NCBI GenBank assembly: GCA_017470525.1
Contig: JAFUYM010000058.1
Coordinates: forward strand, 1 to 47,283
Direction: 5' to 3'
DNA from: Bacteroidaceae bacterium
Lineage (GTDB): Bacteria; Bacteroidota; Bacteroidia; Bacteroidales; Bacteroidaceae
Length of the DNA stretch: 47,283 nucleotides
The translations under genes were made by a program, and so were the position numbers. Shown piece after piece: positions 7,384-15,159 of this stretch. A model generated the notes under the pieces. It was given only the letters and a program-made list of their open reading frames with translations, had not been told where the DNA came from and ran no database searches. Numbering within the stretch: the stretch's first letter is position 1; each line of letters starts with the position of its first letter.

Positions 7384-9009
7384 TTATGTATAAAGGTATC
7401 TTCGGATGCTGCGTTTCGGTGTCTTCTCAAATTCCTTGTCCTGCACCTCGATGGCTGAGATGTTGGCAAAGGCGGGCAGGTAGGAATTGATTTGGCGTTT
7501 GTAGGTGTCGAGTTTCTGGAGGAGGGTGTCGCGGGTGAGTCCATGATGTTCCAGAGCGGGGTCGCTGACATAGACGAGGGCAACGAGTTTTTCGCCTCGC
7601 TGCACCACGACGCTTTCTTCGAAGATGGTGTGGGTCATGATGGCATCTTCAATCTCTTCGGGATAGACGTTCTGTCCGTTGGCACCCAGCAGCATGGTCT
7701 TCTTCCTGCCTCGGATGAAGATGTTGCCACGGCTGTCGATGGTGCCGAGGTCGCCTGTGTGGAGCCAGCCTTCTTCGTCGATGGCTTCGAGGGTTTCTGC
7801 CTCGTTCTTGTAGTAGCCGAGCATGACATTGGCACCCTTGGCAAGAATTTCGCCAGGCTGGTTCTGCGGGTCTTTTGAATCAATCTTCACCTCCATGCGT
7901 GGTGCCACTTTGCCACACGACCCCTTGACAAAGAGGTGCTTGTCTTCGTAGCCAATGATGGGTCCACACTCCGTCATGCCGTAGCCGACGGTGTAGGGGA
8001 AACGAATCTGATGCAGGAAATCTTCCACTTCCTTGTTGAATGCTGCGCCGCCAATGATGCACTCGTAGAAGTTGCCTCCGAGGGCGGAAAAGAGTTTGTT
8101 GCGTATCTGCCGATAAACCACTTCACGCAGGATGGGAATAGCCGTGAGGGCACGGATGTGGCGTGTGCGGAGGATGGGGAAGATTTGCTTCTGTACGATT
8201 TTCTCCAAGATGAGCGGCACAACGATGACCACTACAGGGCGGATGTCGCCAAATGCCTTGATGACCACATGGGGCGAGGGTGTCTTGGTGAGGAAGTGGA
8301 TGTGGCAGCCGATGCAGAAGGCGAAGAAGAAATCGTAGGCAAAACCGTACATGTGTGCCAAAGGCAGGATGGACAGCGTGTTGTCGCCTGGCATGAAGTC
8401 AAGCACTTCGTCGGCGAAGTGGCAGTTTGACCAGATGGAGCGGTAGGGGAGCATCACGCCCTTGCTTCGCCCTGTGGAGCCGCTGGTGTAACTGAGCAGG
8501 GCAAGGTCGTCGGGACGCTCACGGAAATAACTCACCTGGTCGGGCTGGAGGTCGGTGAAGGTGCTCATGTTGATGGCGTAAGGCTCGTCGAACATGGTGA
8601 AGTCGGCGATGTTGAGGATGCGTGCCTTGAGCCCCTTGGCATATTTTTCCCCACAAATGATAAGCGAAGATTCGGAATGTTCGTAGATATTCTGAATCTG
8701 CTCCATGTTGAACTCTGAGAGGATGGGGACGACGACTGCACCATAACTGAAGACGGCAAAGAAGGAAAGTGCCCAATGGGCATTGTTCTTGTCGCAGATG
8801 GCTATCTTGCTGCCTGGCTCGATGCCTAATTGCTGGAAAAGCCTGTGGAGACGGGCAATCATCTTTGCAGCGTCGCCATAGGTATAACTCTCGTCCGTGC
8901 CGTAGTTGGTGATGCAGGGACGGTTCCAATTTTGCCTGAGTGTATTCTCCATCATGCCAATGATGGATGTGTCGGTCGGCTTGAATAGTCTTGTTTTTGC
9001 TTTTGCCAA
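7384..9009 (-). CDS. AMP-binding enzyme, probable long-chain acyl-CoA (or acyl-ACP) synthetase
   Basis: This 541-residue adenylate-forming enzyme would activate a carboxylic acid with ATP and transfer it to CoA or a related thiol. Motifs in order are the P-loop-like YTSGSTGRSKG near residues 193-203, the substrate region up to YGMTECGP near 343, the ATP-binding TGDLG near 420, and GRKKTMLLGANGQNVYP near 432-448 with a C-terminal lysine in KTPKRSIRRY. The hydrophobic middle suits a fatty-acyl substrate. It lies between the mutarotase gene (60-bp spacer carrying three runs of five Gs) and the aminopeptidase. The exact substrate is unknown. Confidence 0.88.
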   Translation of the reverse strand: MAKAKTRLFKPTDTSIIGMMENTLRQNWNRPCITNYGTDESYTYGDAAKMIARLHRLFQQLGIEPGSKIAICDKNNAHWALSFFAVFSYGAVVVPILSEFNMEQIQNIYEHSESSLIICGEKYAKGLKARILNIADFTMFDEPYAINMSTFTDLQPDQVSYFRERPDDLALLSYTSGSTGRSKGVMLPYRSIWSNCHFADEVLDFMPGDNTLSILPLAHMYGFAYDFFFAFCIGCHIHFLTKTPSPHVVIKAFGDIRPVVVIVVPLILEKIVQKQIFPILRTRHIRALTAIPILREVVYRQIRNKLFSALGGNFYECIIGGAAFNKEVEDFLHQIRFPYTVGYGMTECGPIIGYEDKHLFVKGSCGKVAPRMEVKIDSKDPQNQPGEILAKGANVMLGYYKNEAETLEAIDEEGWLHTGDLGTIDSRGNIFIRGRKKTMLLGANGQNVYPEEIEDAIMTHTIFEESVVVQRGEKLVALVYVSDPALEHHGLTRDTLLQKLDTYKRQINSYLPAFANISAIEVQDKEFEKTPKRSIRRYLYT

Positions 9010-9069
9010 AACGCTCTCTGTTTTTAAGGTTGGGGGATAGGGGGATGGGGGTTCACGTGTGGAGATGCT

Positions 9070-9384
9070 TTAGTCCATGTGGAACATCTCTGGCAGCGGA
9101 ATCGAGACTGGGCTGTTGTCGGGGTTGGTCTCCATGATGTCTGCCATGTATGCCCACCACTTCTGGCAAATCTCCGTGCCGCCGAGGTCTTGGCTGCCGC
9201 CTTCACCTTCCAGTTCCTGGTAGGCGAAGAGGGTGTTGGTGTCTTCGTCGAGGTAGATGCTATAGTTGCGTACGCCGCTCTCGCTAAGCAAGGCTTTGAG
9301 TTCGGGGAACAGGTTGGCGTGGCGACGTTTGTACTCTTCTTTCTGTCCTGGCTTCAGGAACATTTTGAATGCTTCTCTTTTCAT
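9070..9384 (-). CDS. rhaM: L-rhamnose mutarotase
   Basis: RhaM interconverts the alpha and beta anomers of L-rhamnose, and this 104-residue protein has the usual length. It shows the family pattern: the catalytic His in EYKRRHANLFPEL near residue 22, NYSIYLDEDTN near 40-50, the tryptophan pair in CQKWWAYMADIM, and the C-terminal PDNSPVSIPLPEMFHMD. No rhamnose kinase, isomerase, aldolase or transporter gene is nearby, so it is separated from the usual rhamnose operon. It follows the DUF2027-like gene by 27 bp and is probably in the same transcript. Confidence 0.93.
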   Translation of the reverse strand: MKREAFKMFLKPGQKEEYKRRHANLFPELKALLSESGVRNYSIYLDEDTNTLFAYQELEGEGGSQDLGGTEICQKWWAYMADIMETNPDNSPVSIPLPEMFHMD

Positions 9385-9411
9385 AAGGTTAGGTGTTTGA
9401 TGGTTGTGAAG

Positions 9412-9921
9412 TTATAGTATTTCCAGTTTCCCGAGGTCTTCGGCAGGAGCGGCAGGCTTGGCTGGTTTCTTGGGGCGCGCCATCATCTTTTCGTTCTTCC
9501 TCAGATTGTTTTCGGCTTCGAGACGGGCTATGCGGGACTCGAGTTGCTGGATGGTTGCTTCAAGTTTCTGGATGGTCATGTCGAGCCGCACCACGCGGGC
9601 TTCGAGAATCTCGTCGATTTCGTCTTCCTCATCGGCAGGAGCAACTGTTTTGGATTGGAGGTATTCCTTGCCGTTGAGGCTTTCTTCCTTCTTCTCAGCC
9701 TCTTTCTCCTTGATGGGCTTGGCGCCATACACCACTTTGGGTGCGGCTTTCTTCTTTTCCACTTTAGGTGCGGAGGACTCAATGACGACGACTTCATCTT
9801 GGGGAACGGGGACGTCGAAGCCGTCTTCGTCTTCGACCAGCACGATGCCACCGGGGCGGAATGCTGTGATTCTTCCTCCGCCAATGTCGTTCAGAAATCT
9901 TACTTTATCACCGATGTTCAT
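9412..9921 (-). CDS. DUF2027-like N-terminal domain protein with coiled coil
   Basis: Starting at the ATG at 9921 gives a 169-residue protein. Residues 1-45 (MNIGDKVRFLNDIGGGRI, VLVEDEDGFDVPVP) match the first domain of Bacteroidetes DUF2027 proteins. Those are usually about twice as long with a C-terminal Smr-type part, which is missing here. It is replaced by a Lys/Glu/Pro-rich linker and a coiled coil at about 115-150 (LDMTIQKLEATIQQLESR). The function is unknown. It is the first gene of the minus-strand run DUF2027-like, rhaM, AMP-binding enzyme, M18 peptidase. The ATG nine codons upstream (9948) is less likely because the domain starts at MNIGDKV. Confidence 0.75.
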   Translation of the reverse strand: MNIGDKVRFLNDIGGGRITAFRPGGIVLVEDEDGFDVPVPQDEVVVIESSAPKVEKKKAAPKVVYGAKPIKEKEAEKKEESLNGKEYLQSKTVAPADEEDEIDEILEARVVRLDMTIQKLEATIQQLESRIARLEAENNLRKNEKMMARPKKPAKPAAPAEDLGKLEIL

Positions 9922-9997
9922 TGCAAATGATGTGTTTTTATGATGCAAATTTACATAAAAAATCTTGATTTATAAGCCCACCTCCATAAAAAACATC

Positions 9998-10154
9998 AAT
10001 TATCGGAACAAATTATCGTTAATTATTGGTGATTATCGTTTATCTTGCGCCGCAGCGCAAGAGGCTACCCATGAAGATTTTTTGCTCCTTCGCCGCCAAG
10101 GCGACTTGGAAAAACGAAAATTGCCGATAATTAACGATAATTTGTTCCGATAAT
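9998..10154. repeat. Nested inverted-repeat (cruciform-like) element
   Basis: The outer arms (9998-10041 and 10111-10154) match perfectly over the first 29 bp and with four mismatches over the next 15. Between them lie two further hairpins: 10044-10061 (7-bp stem, 4-nt loop) and 10090-10104 (5-bp stem, 5-nt loop). The whole would fold as a four-armed structure. It fills most of the spacer between two divergent genes. A short open frame across it is probably not a gene. Confidence 0.8.
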
Positions 10155-10184
10155 TTTTTGTTTTATAGAGGAAAGATTGCGAAA

Positions 10185-10218
10185 TTGTGGGAAGAATGAA
10201 AAAAATATGATAACTTTG
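10185..10218 (+). promoter_or_regulatory. Candidate promoter of the small membrane protein gene
   Basis: TAACTTTG at 10211-10218 matches the -7 consensus. A TTG at 10185-10187 is 23 bp upstream, slightly farther than usual. Confidence 0.5.
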
Positions 10219-10304
10219 CAGCGTTTTTTGTGGGGAAGATTGTTTTAGGGGGCGATTTTGACTTCTTACGTGTCTATATATATAATATATATATAATAAT
10301 GTGT

Positions 10305-10847
10305 ATGAAGAGAAACTATTACATCATTGCCATCGAGCGGTATTTCAGTACGCCAGTGCCTTACTTTCTGTTGGGAACGGTGCCGTTGATGCTGTACGGC
10401 TATTACGAAAGTGACACGTGGTTCTGGGTGGGAATGCTGCTGACGGTGGCGGTGTTGGGTATCAATCATTTTCTGATGCATTCGCTGACCAGCACGTTTG
10501 GCTTGTATGCGACGAAGAAGCAGGTGGATTATGTGAGCAACTTCATGGTTGGCAAGAATGAAGTGTTCTCGGAGCAGGAGAGCATGGCGCTGATGGAGAT
10601 GATTGCTGACCAATCGGGCAATGCACACATCAACATTGACGATTACATCAATTACATCAATCACAGGTTGGAGGAGAAGTCGGACAAGGGCAATGCGGAG
10701 GCTACTTACTGGCTGGGCATCTATCACCGCATTTTGGGTGAGGCAGACAACCACAACCTGATTGCACGTGAACTGATTGAAAAATCGGCGAATATGGGAT
10801 TTGAACGTGCCAAAAAGTTGCAAGAAAGGGCAAAGAAATGGGTTTAA
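10305..10847 (+). CDS. Small membrane protein with Sel1-like C-terminus, function unknown
   Basis: From the ATG at 10305 this is a 180-residue protein (an ATG two codons earlier, at 10299, is possible). Two hydrophobic segments at about residues 18-34 and 39-56 form a hairpin in the inner membrane. A linker follows, then a helical C-terminal part at about 120-178 (GNAEATYWLGIYHRILGEA, ELIEKSANMGFERAKKL) that resembles one or two Sel1-type repeats and may bind partner proteins. I do not recognise a family. It stands alone between an inverted-repeat element and rpsU. Confidence 0.72.
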   Translation: MKRNYYIIAIERYFSTPVPYFLLGTVPLMLYGYYESDTWFWVGMLLTVAVLGINHFLMHSLTSTFGLYATKKQVDYVSNFMVGKNEVFSEQESMALMEMIADQSGNAHINIDDYINYINHRLEEKSDKGNAEATYWLGIYHRILGEADNHNLIARELIEKSANMGFERAKKLQERAKKWV

Positions 10848-10880
10848 ATGCCTGTTTTTGTGAAAAAAGTGCTGTAAAGT

Positions 10881-10911
10881 TTTGTGTTTAAATAAATTTG
10901 CCGTAATTTTG
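10881..10911 (+). promoter_or_regulatory. Promoter of rpsU
   Basis: TTTG at 10881-10884, a 19-bp spacer and TAATTTTG at 10904-10911 form a complete Bacteroidetes housekeeping promoter, about 68 bp before the rpsU ATG. Confidence 0.75.
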
Positions 10912-10915
10912 CCGA

Positions 10916-10941
10916 CCGTTGGGAAAATCCCAGCGGTTTTT
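10916..10941 (+). promoter_or_regulatory. 5'-terminal stem-loop in the rpsU leader
   Basis: A 9-bp stem (10916-10924 with 10928-10936, one wobble), a 3-nt loop and five Ts make a terminator-like hairpin that would begin at or next to the transcription start. It could be an attenuator or a protective 5' hairpin. Confidence 0.6.
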
Positions 10942-10978
10942 AACATTCATTTATCAATATTTTCTAAAAAGAATTGTA

Positions 10979-11170
10979 ATGATTATTGTACCTGTAAAAG
11001 AAGGTGAGAACATTGAGAGGGCTCTCAAGAAGTTCAAAAGAAAGGCCGAGAAGACTGGCATCATCAAGGAAGTGCGTAGCCGCAAGCAGTTCAACAAACC
11101 ATCCGTTGTGAAGCGCATCAAGATGCAGCACGCCATCTACGTGAACAAACTCCATCAGGAGGAAGAATAA
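10979..11170 (+). CDS. rpsU: 30S ribosomal protein S21
   Basis: S21 is a small basic protein of the 30S platform near the 3' end of 16S rRNA, involved in translation initiation. The 63-residue protein starts MIIVPVKEGENIERALKKFK and continues with the typical basic helix region (EVRSRKQFNKPSVVKRIK). Twenty in-frame codons upstream are leader, so the ATG at 10979 is the correct start. A good promoter and a leader hairpin precede it. The gene order rpsU, xerC, hpf, tRNA, tuf is the usual Bacteroidales arrangement. Confidence 0.97.
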   Translation: MIIVPVKEGENIERALKKFKRKAEKTGIIKEVRSRKQFNKPSVVKRIKMQHAIYVNKLHQEEE

Positions 11171-11242
11171 GTCTTTTTGACGGCACAAATCCCGAGAAAA
11201 ACGGGAAAAAAAGGAAGATTAACAAAGTTTTCAGTCGAAAAT

Positions 11243-11273
11243 TTTGTCGTTTGGCGAAAATGTCATAAATTAG
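11243..11273 (+). promoter_or_regulatory. Candidate promoter of the tyrosine recombinase gene
   Basis: TTTG at 11243-11246, a 19-bp spacer and TAAATTAG at 11266-11273, which is one base off the TAnnTTTG consensus, about 20 bp before the start codon. Confidence 0.5.
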
Positions 11274-11292
11274 TCGCAGAAAACGATGAAAC

Positions 11293-12186
11293 ATGGAATT
11301 GTGGACTGATTCTTTCCTGGAATATCTGAAGTCGGAACGCAACGATTCTCCGGCAACCATCGAGTCTTATGCGAAAGACTTGTCGCTATTTCGGGAATTC
11401 CTCGAGGGGCAGAACCCAGACGCTTCGTGGACAGCCGTCCAGGCTGACGATGTGAGAGAATGGGTGATATATCTGTTGGATGAACAGAAACTCACTGCTT
11501 CCTCGGTCAATCGGAAATTGAGTGCCTTGCGCACCTACTACAAATATCTGCGTAGGGTGGGCTGGGTGAACATCAATCCGATGGAAAAAGTGGTCGCTCC
11601 GAAGAAGAAACGTGCTTTGCCATACGTGGTGAGGGAGTCGGAAATGGACAGGCTGCTTGAACTGACCGCAGAGGACCGAACTTTCGTTGGCATCAGGAAT
11701 CGGCTGATTCTGATGATGTTCTATGAAACGGGAGTCAGACGCGCAGAACTGCTTGGCATGACAGATGCAAGTGTGGATTTGACGGCGAAGCAGGTGAAAG
11801 TGACAGGTAAGCGTAACAAGCAACGCATTGTTCCGTTTGGCGAGGAACTGGAAAACGAAATCAAGGCATACAAGATGGCTCGTGAAGAGGCATTGGGGCT
11901 GAGAGAGTTTCCGGCATTGTTCGTGACCGAGAAGGGGGCGGCAATGAATGAATCGCAGGTGACAAAACTCGTGAGGGACTATCTTTCGATGGTCACGACG
12001 ATAAAGAAAAGAAGCCCGCATGTGCTCCGCCATTCGTTCGCAACGGTGATGTTGAATCACAAAGCCGACCTGACATCCATACAGAAGTTGCTTGGGCATG
12101 AGAGTGTCGCGACAACGGAAATCTATACCCATGTTTCGTTCGAAGAATTGAAGAATGAATACAAAAATGCGCATCCGCGCAAATGA
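11293..12186 (+). CDS. XerC/XerD-type tyrosine recombinase
   Basis: Xer recombinases resolve chromosome dimers at dif during cell division. The 297-residue length is typical, with a SAM-like N-terminal DNA-binding domain (residues 1-90) and a catalytic domain (105-297). Catalytic residues are visible: Arg149 in TGVRRAEL, Lys173 in TGKRNKQR, His243 and Arg246 in PHVLRHSFA, His269 in LLGHESV and the nucleophile Tyr278 in TTEIYTHVS. The position between rpsU and hpf is a conserved chromosomal one, so this is a housekeeping recombinase and not a phage integrase. XerC and XerD cannot be told apart here. Confidence 0.93.
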   Translation: MELWTDSFLEYLKSERNDSPATIESYAKDLSLFREFLEGQNPDASWTAVQADDVREWVIYLLDEQKLTASSVNRKLSALRTYYKYLRRVGWVNINPMEKVVAPKKKRALPYVVRESEMDRLLELTAEDRTFVGIRNRLILMMFYETGVRRAELLGMTDASVDLTAKQVKVTGKRNKQRIVPFGEELENEIKAYKMAREEALGLREFPALFVTEKGAAMNESQVTKLVRDYLSMVTTIKKRSPHVLRHSFATVMLNHKADLTSIQKLLGHESVATTEIYTHVSFEELKNEYKNAHPRK

Positions 12187-12222
12187 AATAAATTTATTGT
12201 TCAACTTTAAAAACCAGTGACT

Positions 12223-12522
12223 ATGGACATTAACATTAAAACGATTAAATTCGACGCAACAGAGAAGTTGCAAGAGTTCATCCAAAAGAAAGTTGGAAAA
12301 CTGGACAAGTATTGCAACGATATAAGAAAGGTAGAGGTGTCATTGAAGGTCGTGAAACCTGAAACGGCAAAAAACAAGGAGGCAAGCATTACTGTCGTGC
12401 TGCCAAAAACGGAATTGTTCGCCGAAAAGATTTGCGACACATTTGAAGAAGCAATCATGGAATCGCTGGCTGCAATTGAAAAACAGGTCGGCAAATATAA
12501 GGAAAAACAGACCAATATCTAA
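12223..12522 (+). CDS. hpf: Ribosome hibernation promoting factor, short form
   Basis: Short HPF binds the 30S decoding region in stationary phase and supports ribosome dimerisation or protection. The protein is 99 residues from the ATG at 12223; a GTG two codons earlier is less likely. It shows the S30AE fold pattern: DINIKTIKFDATEKLQEFIQ near the start, DIRKVEVSLKVV in the middle and the helix EEAIMESLAAIEKQV near the end. It lacks the long-form C-terminal dimerisation domain. It follows xerC by 36 bp and may share its transcript. Confidence 0.93.
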   Translation: MDINIKTIKFDATEKLQEFIQKKVGKLDKYCNDIRKVEVSLKVVKPETAKNKEASITVVLPKTELFAEKICDTFEEAIMESLAAIEKQVGKYKEKQTNI

Positions 12523-12539
12523 AAAAAGTCTGTAAAAAG

Positions 12540-12570
12540 TTTGGTGTTTGAAAAATAATGCCTAAATTTG
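12540..12570 (+). promoter_or_regulatory. Promoter of the tRNA-Thr/tuf unit
   Basis: TTTG at 12540-12543, a 19-bp spacer and TAAATTTG at 12563-12570 match the consensus. The surrounding bases resemble the rpsU promoter region. Confidence 0.72.
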
Positions 12571-12573
12571 CAC

Positions 12574-12608
12574 CCGTTTCGCACGGATTGCTCTGTGCGA
12601 ACGGTTTT
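12574..12608 (+). promoter_or_regulatory. 5'-terminal stem-loop before tRNA-Thr
   Basis: A 10-bp stem with one bulged T (12574-12584 with 12595-12604), followed by TTTTA, begins about where transcription should start. It resembles the rpsU leader hairpin in form but not in sequence. Confidence 0.55.
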
Positions 12609-12612
12609 ATAA

Positions 12613-12686
12613 GCCTCTTTAGCTCAGTTGGCCAGAGCACGTGATTTGTAATCTCGGGGTCGTTGGTTCGAATCCGACAAGAGGCT
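12613..12686 (+). tRNA. tRNA-Thr (anticodon TGT)
   Basis: The 74-nt cloverleaf has a perfect 7-bp acceptor stem (12613-12619 with 12679-12685) and discriminator T. The D-arm is GCTCAGTTGGCCAGAGC, the anticodon loop TTTGTAA reads UGU for threonine ACA codons, and the T-loop TTCGAAT is standard. One T-T mismatch lies in the anticodon stem. CCA is not encoded. Confidence 0.93.
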
Positions 12687-12739
12687 CGAAAAGAGAAAAT
12701 TGGCGGTTCGGCGCAAGCCACTCCGACAAGAGGCTCGAA
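12673..12739 (+). repeat. Duplicated 3' end of tRNA-Thr
   Basis: The 18 bp covering the last 14 bases of tRNA-Thr(TGT) plus four flanking bases (12673-12690) recur exactly at 12722-12739, 49 bp downstream. The spacer is short and carries no gene. Confidence 0.8.
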
Positions 12740-12802
12740 GAAGAAAGAGGCACTGCCCCATACACATATATATATATTATAGAAAATAGGGCGTGTGAAA
12801 AG

Positions 12803-12874
<72 letters not shown>

Positions 12875-12936
12875 CTCTTCGAACTGGGAGAATCAAACAA
12901 ACAAAATTAATAACTCTAAAGAAAAAGTTTTTAGCT

Positions 12937-14124
12937 ATGGCAAAAGAACAGTTCGTGCGTACCAAACCACACGTAAACATCGGTACAATCGGTCACGTTG
13001 ACCACGGTAAGACTACTCTTACTGCTGCGATTTCTAAGGTTCTTCATGAGAAGGGCTTCGGTTCTGAGGAAGCTAAGTCTTTCGACCAGATTGACAATGC
13101 TCCAGAAGAGAAGGAGCGTGGTATCACTATCAACACTGCTCACATCGAGTATGAGACTGCAAAGCGTCACTATGCTCACGTGGACTGCCCTGGACACGCC
13201 GACTATGTGAAGAACATGGTAACTGGTGCTGCTCAGATGGACGGTGCTATCATCGTGGTTGCTGCAACTGACGGTCCTATGCCTCAGACTCGTGAGCACA
13301 TCCTTCTCGCTCGTCAGGTGAACGTGCCTCGTCTTGTTGTGTTCATGAACAAGTGCGACATGGTGGACGATGAGGAAATGCTTGAACTCGTTGAGATGGA
13401 CATGCAGGATCTTCTCGCTCAGTATGACTTCGAGCCTGAGACTCCTATCATTCGTGGTTCTGCACTTGGTGCCCTCAATGGCGTTCCAGAGTGGGAGGCT
13501 AAGGTGATGGAACTGATGGATGCTTGCGACACTTGGATTCAGGAGCCTGTTCGCGACATCGATAAGCCTTTCTTGATGCCTGTTGAGGACGTGTTCTCAA
13601 TCACGGGTCGTGGTACAGTGGCTACTGGTCGTATCGAGACTGGTGTTGTGAAGGTTGGTGACGAAGTTCAACTCCTTGGTCTTGGTGAGGACAAGAAGTC
13701 AGTGGTTACTGGCGTCGAGATGTTCCGCAAGATTCTTGACCAGGGTCAGGCTGGTGATAACGTAGGTCTCCTCCTCCGTGGTATCGATAAGAAGGAAGTG
13801 AAGCGTGGTATGGTAATCACTCACCCGGGTGTTATCACTCCTCACAAGGGCTTCAAGGCTTCTATCTACGTGCTGAAGAAGGAAGAGGGTGGTCGTCACA
13901 CTCCATTCAAGAACCACTATCGTCCACAGTTCTACCTCCGTACAATGGACTGTACTGGTGAAATCACTCTTCCAGACGGAATCGAGATGGTGATGCCAGG
14001 TGACAACGTGGAAATCAAGGTTGAACTCATCTACCCAGTTGCTATCAACGTAGGTCTGCGTTTCGCTATCCGCGAGGGTGGTCGCACCGTTGGTTCTGGT
14101 CAGATTACTGAGGTTTACGATTAA
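12937..14124 (+). CDS. tuf: Elongation factor Tu
   Basis: EF-Tu carries aminoacyl-tRNA to the ribosomal A site as a GTP complex. The protein is 395 residues from the ATG at 12937; the in-frame codons upstream overlap the tRNA and are not used. GTPase motifs are GHVDHGKTT (P-loop, residues 19-27), RGITINTAH (switch I), [12 protein letters not shown] (G3) and NKCD (G4). Domains 2 and 3 follow to the end (GQITEVYD). Codons favour CGT and CTC/CTT, as expected for a very highly expressed gene. It lies between tRNA-Thr and tRNA-Trp, the usual Bacteroidales order. Confidence 0.98.
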   Translation: MAKEQFVRTKPHVNIGTIGHVDHGKTTLTAAISKVLHEKGFGSEEAKSFDQIDNAPEEKERGITINTAHIEYETAKRHYAHVDCPGHADYVKNMVTGAAQMDGAIIVVAATDGPMPQTREHILLARQVNVPRLVVFMNKCDMVDDEEMLELVEMDMQDLLAQYDFEPETPIIRGSALGALNGVPEWEAKVMELMDACDTWIQEPVRDIDKPFLMPVEDVFSITGRGTVATGRIETGVVKVGDEVQLLGLGEDKKSVVTGVEMFRKILDQGQAGDNVGLLLRGIDKKEVKRGMVITHPGVITPHKGFKASIYVLKKEEGGRHTPFKNHYRPQFYLRTMDCTGEITLPDGIEMVMPGDNVEIKVELIYPVAINVGLRFAIREGGRTVGSGQITEVYD

Positions 14125-14153
14125 TCTGTAAGATAAACATCGATTAACAATAT

Positions 14154-14183
14154 GGTGTCAGGCGACATTTGTCGCTTGACACC
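14154..14183 (+). other. Stem-loop between tuf and tRNA-Trp
   Basis: A 13-bp stem (14154-14166 with 14171-14183, one wobble) has a 4-nt loop and no U-tract. It is more likely an RNA processing or stability element than a terminator. Confidence 0.6.
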
Positions 14184-14189
14184 TAATCT

Positions 14190-14262
14190 ACGGGAATAGC
14201 TCAGTTGGCAGAGCACTGGTCTCCAAAACCAGGTGTCGGGAGTTCGAGCCTCTCTTCCCGTG
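14190..14262 (+). tRNA. tRNA-Trp (anticodon CCA)
   Basis: The 73-nt cloverleaf has acceptor stem ACGGGAA with TTCCCGT, discriminator G, the D-arm GCTCAGTTGGCAGAGC, the anticodon loop CTCCAAA (CCA) and the T-loop TTCGAGC. It lies 17 bp before secE, in the conserved tuf, trnW, secE order. Confidence 0.96.
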
Positions 14263-14279
14263 CTAAAACGTGTAAGAAT

Positions 14280-14474
14280 ATGAATAGTATTATCACATAT
14301 TGCAAAGAATCCTACGATGAACTTGTTCACAAGGTAACTTGGCCAACGAACAAAGAGTTGACCGCACAGGCGATACTTGTTTTATCTGCTTCCATCATTA
14401 TCGCTCTGGTGGTCGGTGCAATGGATCTTGTCTTCGAAGAGTTTATGAAACTCGTTTATTCACTCTTTAACTAA
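14280..14474 (+). CDS. secE: Preprotein translocase subunit SecE
   Basis: SecE is the small clamp subunit of the SecYEG channel in the inner membrane. The 64-residue, single-span form is usual for this phylum: an amphipathic helix with [14 protein letters not shown] (the conserved KVxWP motif) and one membrane helix at about residues 32-53. The ATG at 14280 is chosen because the in-frame sequence upstream is tRNA-Trp. It is followed 14 bp later by nusG, the standard pairing. Confidence 0.95.
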   Translation: MNSIITYCKESYDELVHKVTWPTNKELTAQAILVLSASIIIALVVGAMDLVFEEFMKLVYSLFN

Positions 14475-14488
14475 TCATTAGGAGGAAT

Positions 14489-15106
14489 ATGGCAGAAGAC
14501 GTTAGAATTGATGAGAAAACAGGCCTTAAGGTTTGGGCGAAAAAATCTAAGGAAGCACCTGTTCTGAGATGGTATGTTCTCAAGGCAATCAGTGGCAAAG
14601 AAGCCTCTGTCAAGGAATATATTGAACTTGACATGAGGAACCACGGCTATGAGGACAGGGTGTCTCAGGTTCTCATCCCTCAAGAGAACATCATTAAGGT
14701 GGGCGCTAATAACAAGCGTGTGCCAGCCAAGAGGAATCTTCTTCCTGGTTATGTTCTTGTGGAGGCTGCCCTCGATGGCGAAATTACGCACATGCTTCGT
14801 AACACCCCCAATGTACTCGGATTCCTTGGCGGCACTGACAAACCTTCTCCTGTTCGTCAGGCAGAGGTGAACAGAATGCTCGGTCTTGGCGTCGAAGAGG
14901 AAACGGAGGTTGCAGAGGCTATTGCCAGTGTTGACTATCTAGTAGGTGAGTCTGTCAAAGTGAATGACGGACCGTTTACTGGTTTCGATGGCATCATCGA
15001 AGAGGTCAATGCGGACAAGCAGAAACTCAAAGTGTCGGTCAAGATTTTCGGAAGGGTCACTCCTCTCGAATTAAGCTTTACGCAAGTTTCAAAGGAACTC
15101 GCCTGA
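14489..15106 (+). CDS. nusG: Transcription termination/antitermination factor NusG
   Basis: NusG binds RNA polymerase and couples it to Rho or the ribosome. The 205-residue protein has the NGN domain at about residues 27-135 ([19 protein letters not shown], then [10 protein letters not shown]) and the KOW domain at about 150-205 ([21 protein letters not shown]). An AGGAGG stretch lies just before the ATG, unusually good for this phylum. It begins the conserved nusG, rplK, rplA, rplJ, rplL run. Confidence 0.97.
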   Translation: MAEDVRIDEKTGLKVWAKKSKEAPVLRWYVLKAISGKEASVKEYIELDMRNHGYEDRVSQVLIPQENIIKVGANNKRVPAKRNLLPGYVLVEAALDGEITHMLRNTPNVLGFLGGTDKPSPVRQAEVNRMLGLGVEEETEVAEAIASVDYLVGESVKVNDGPFTGFDGIIEEVNADKQKLKVSVKIFGRVTPLELSFTQVSKELA

Positions 15107-15159
15107 TGTTACGCTGGCGAATCCTTTTTATCGTTCAATTATTAAATACAGATTAAAAA

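Noticed and set aside
9965-10153. Short open reading frame across the nested inverted repeat
   Set aside because: It follows the repeat arms, has no plausible ribosome site or family match, and its amino-acid make-up reflects the repeat.
11293-12186. Tyrosine recombinase near tRNA genes as a phage or element integrase
   Set aside because: Length, motifs and the rpsU-xerC-hpf position fit the housekeeping Xer recombinase, and no element genes lie between it and the tRNA.
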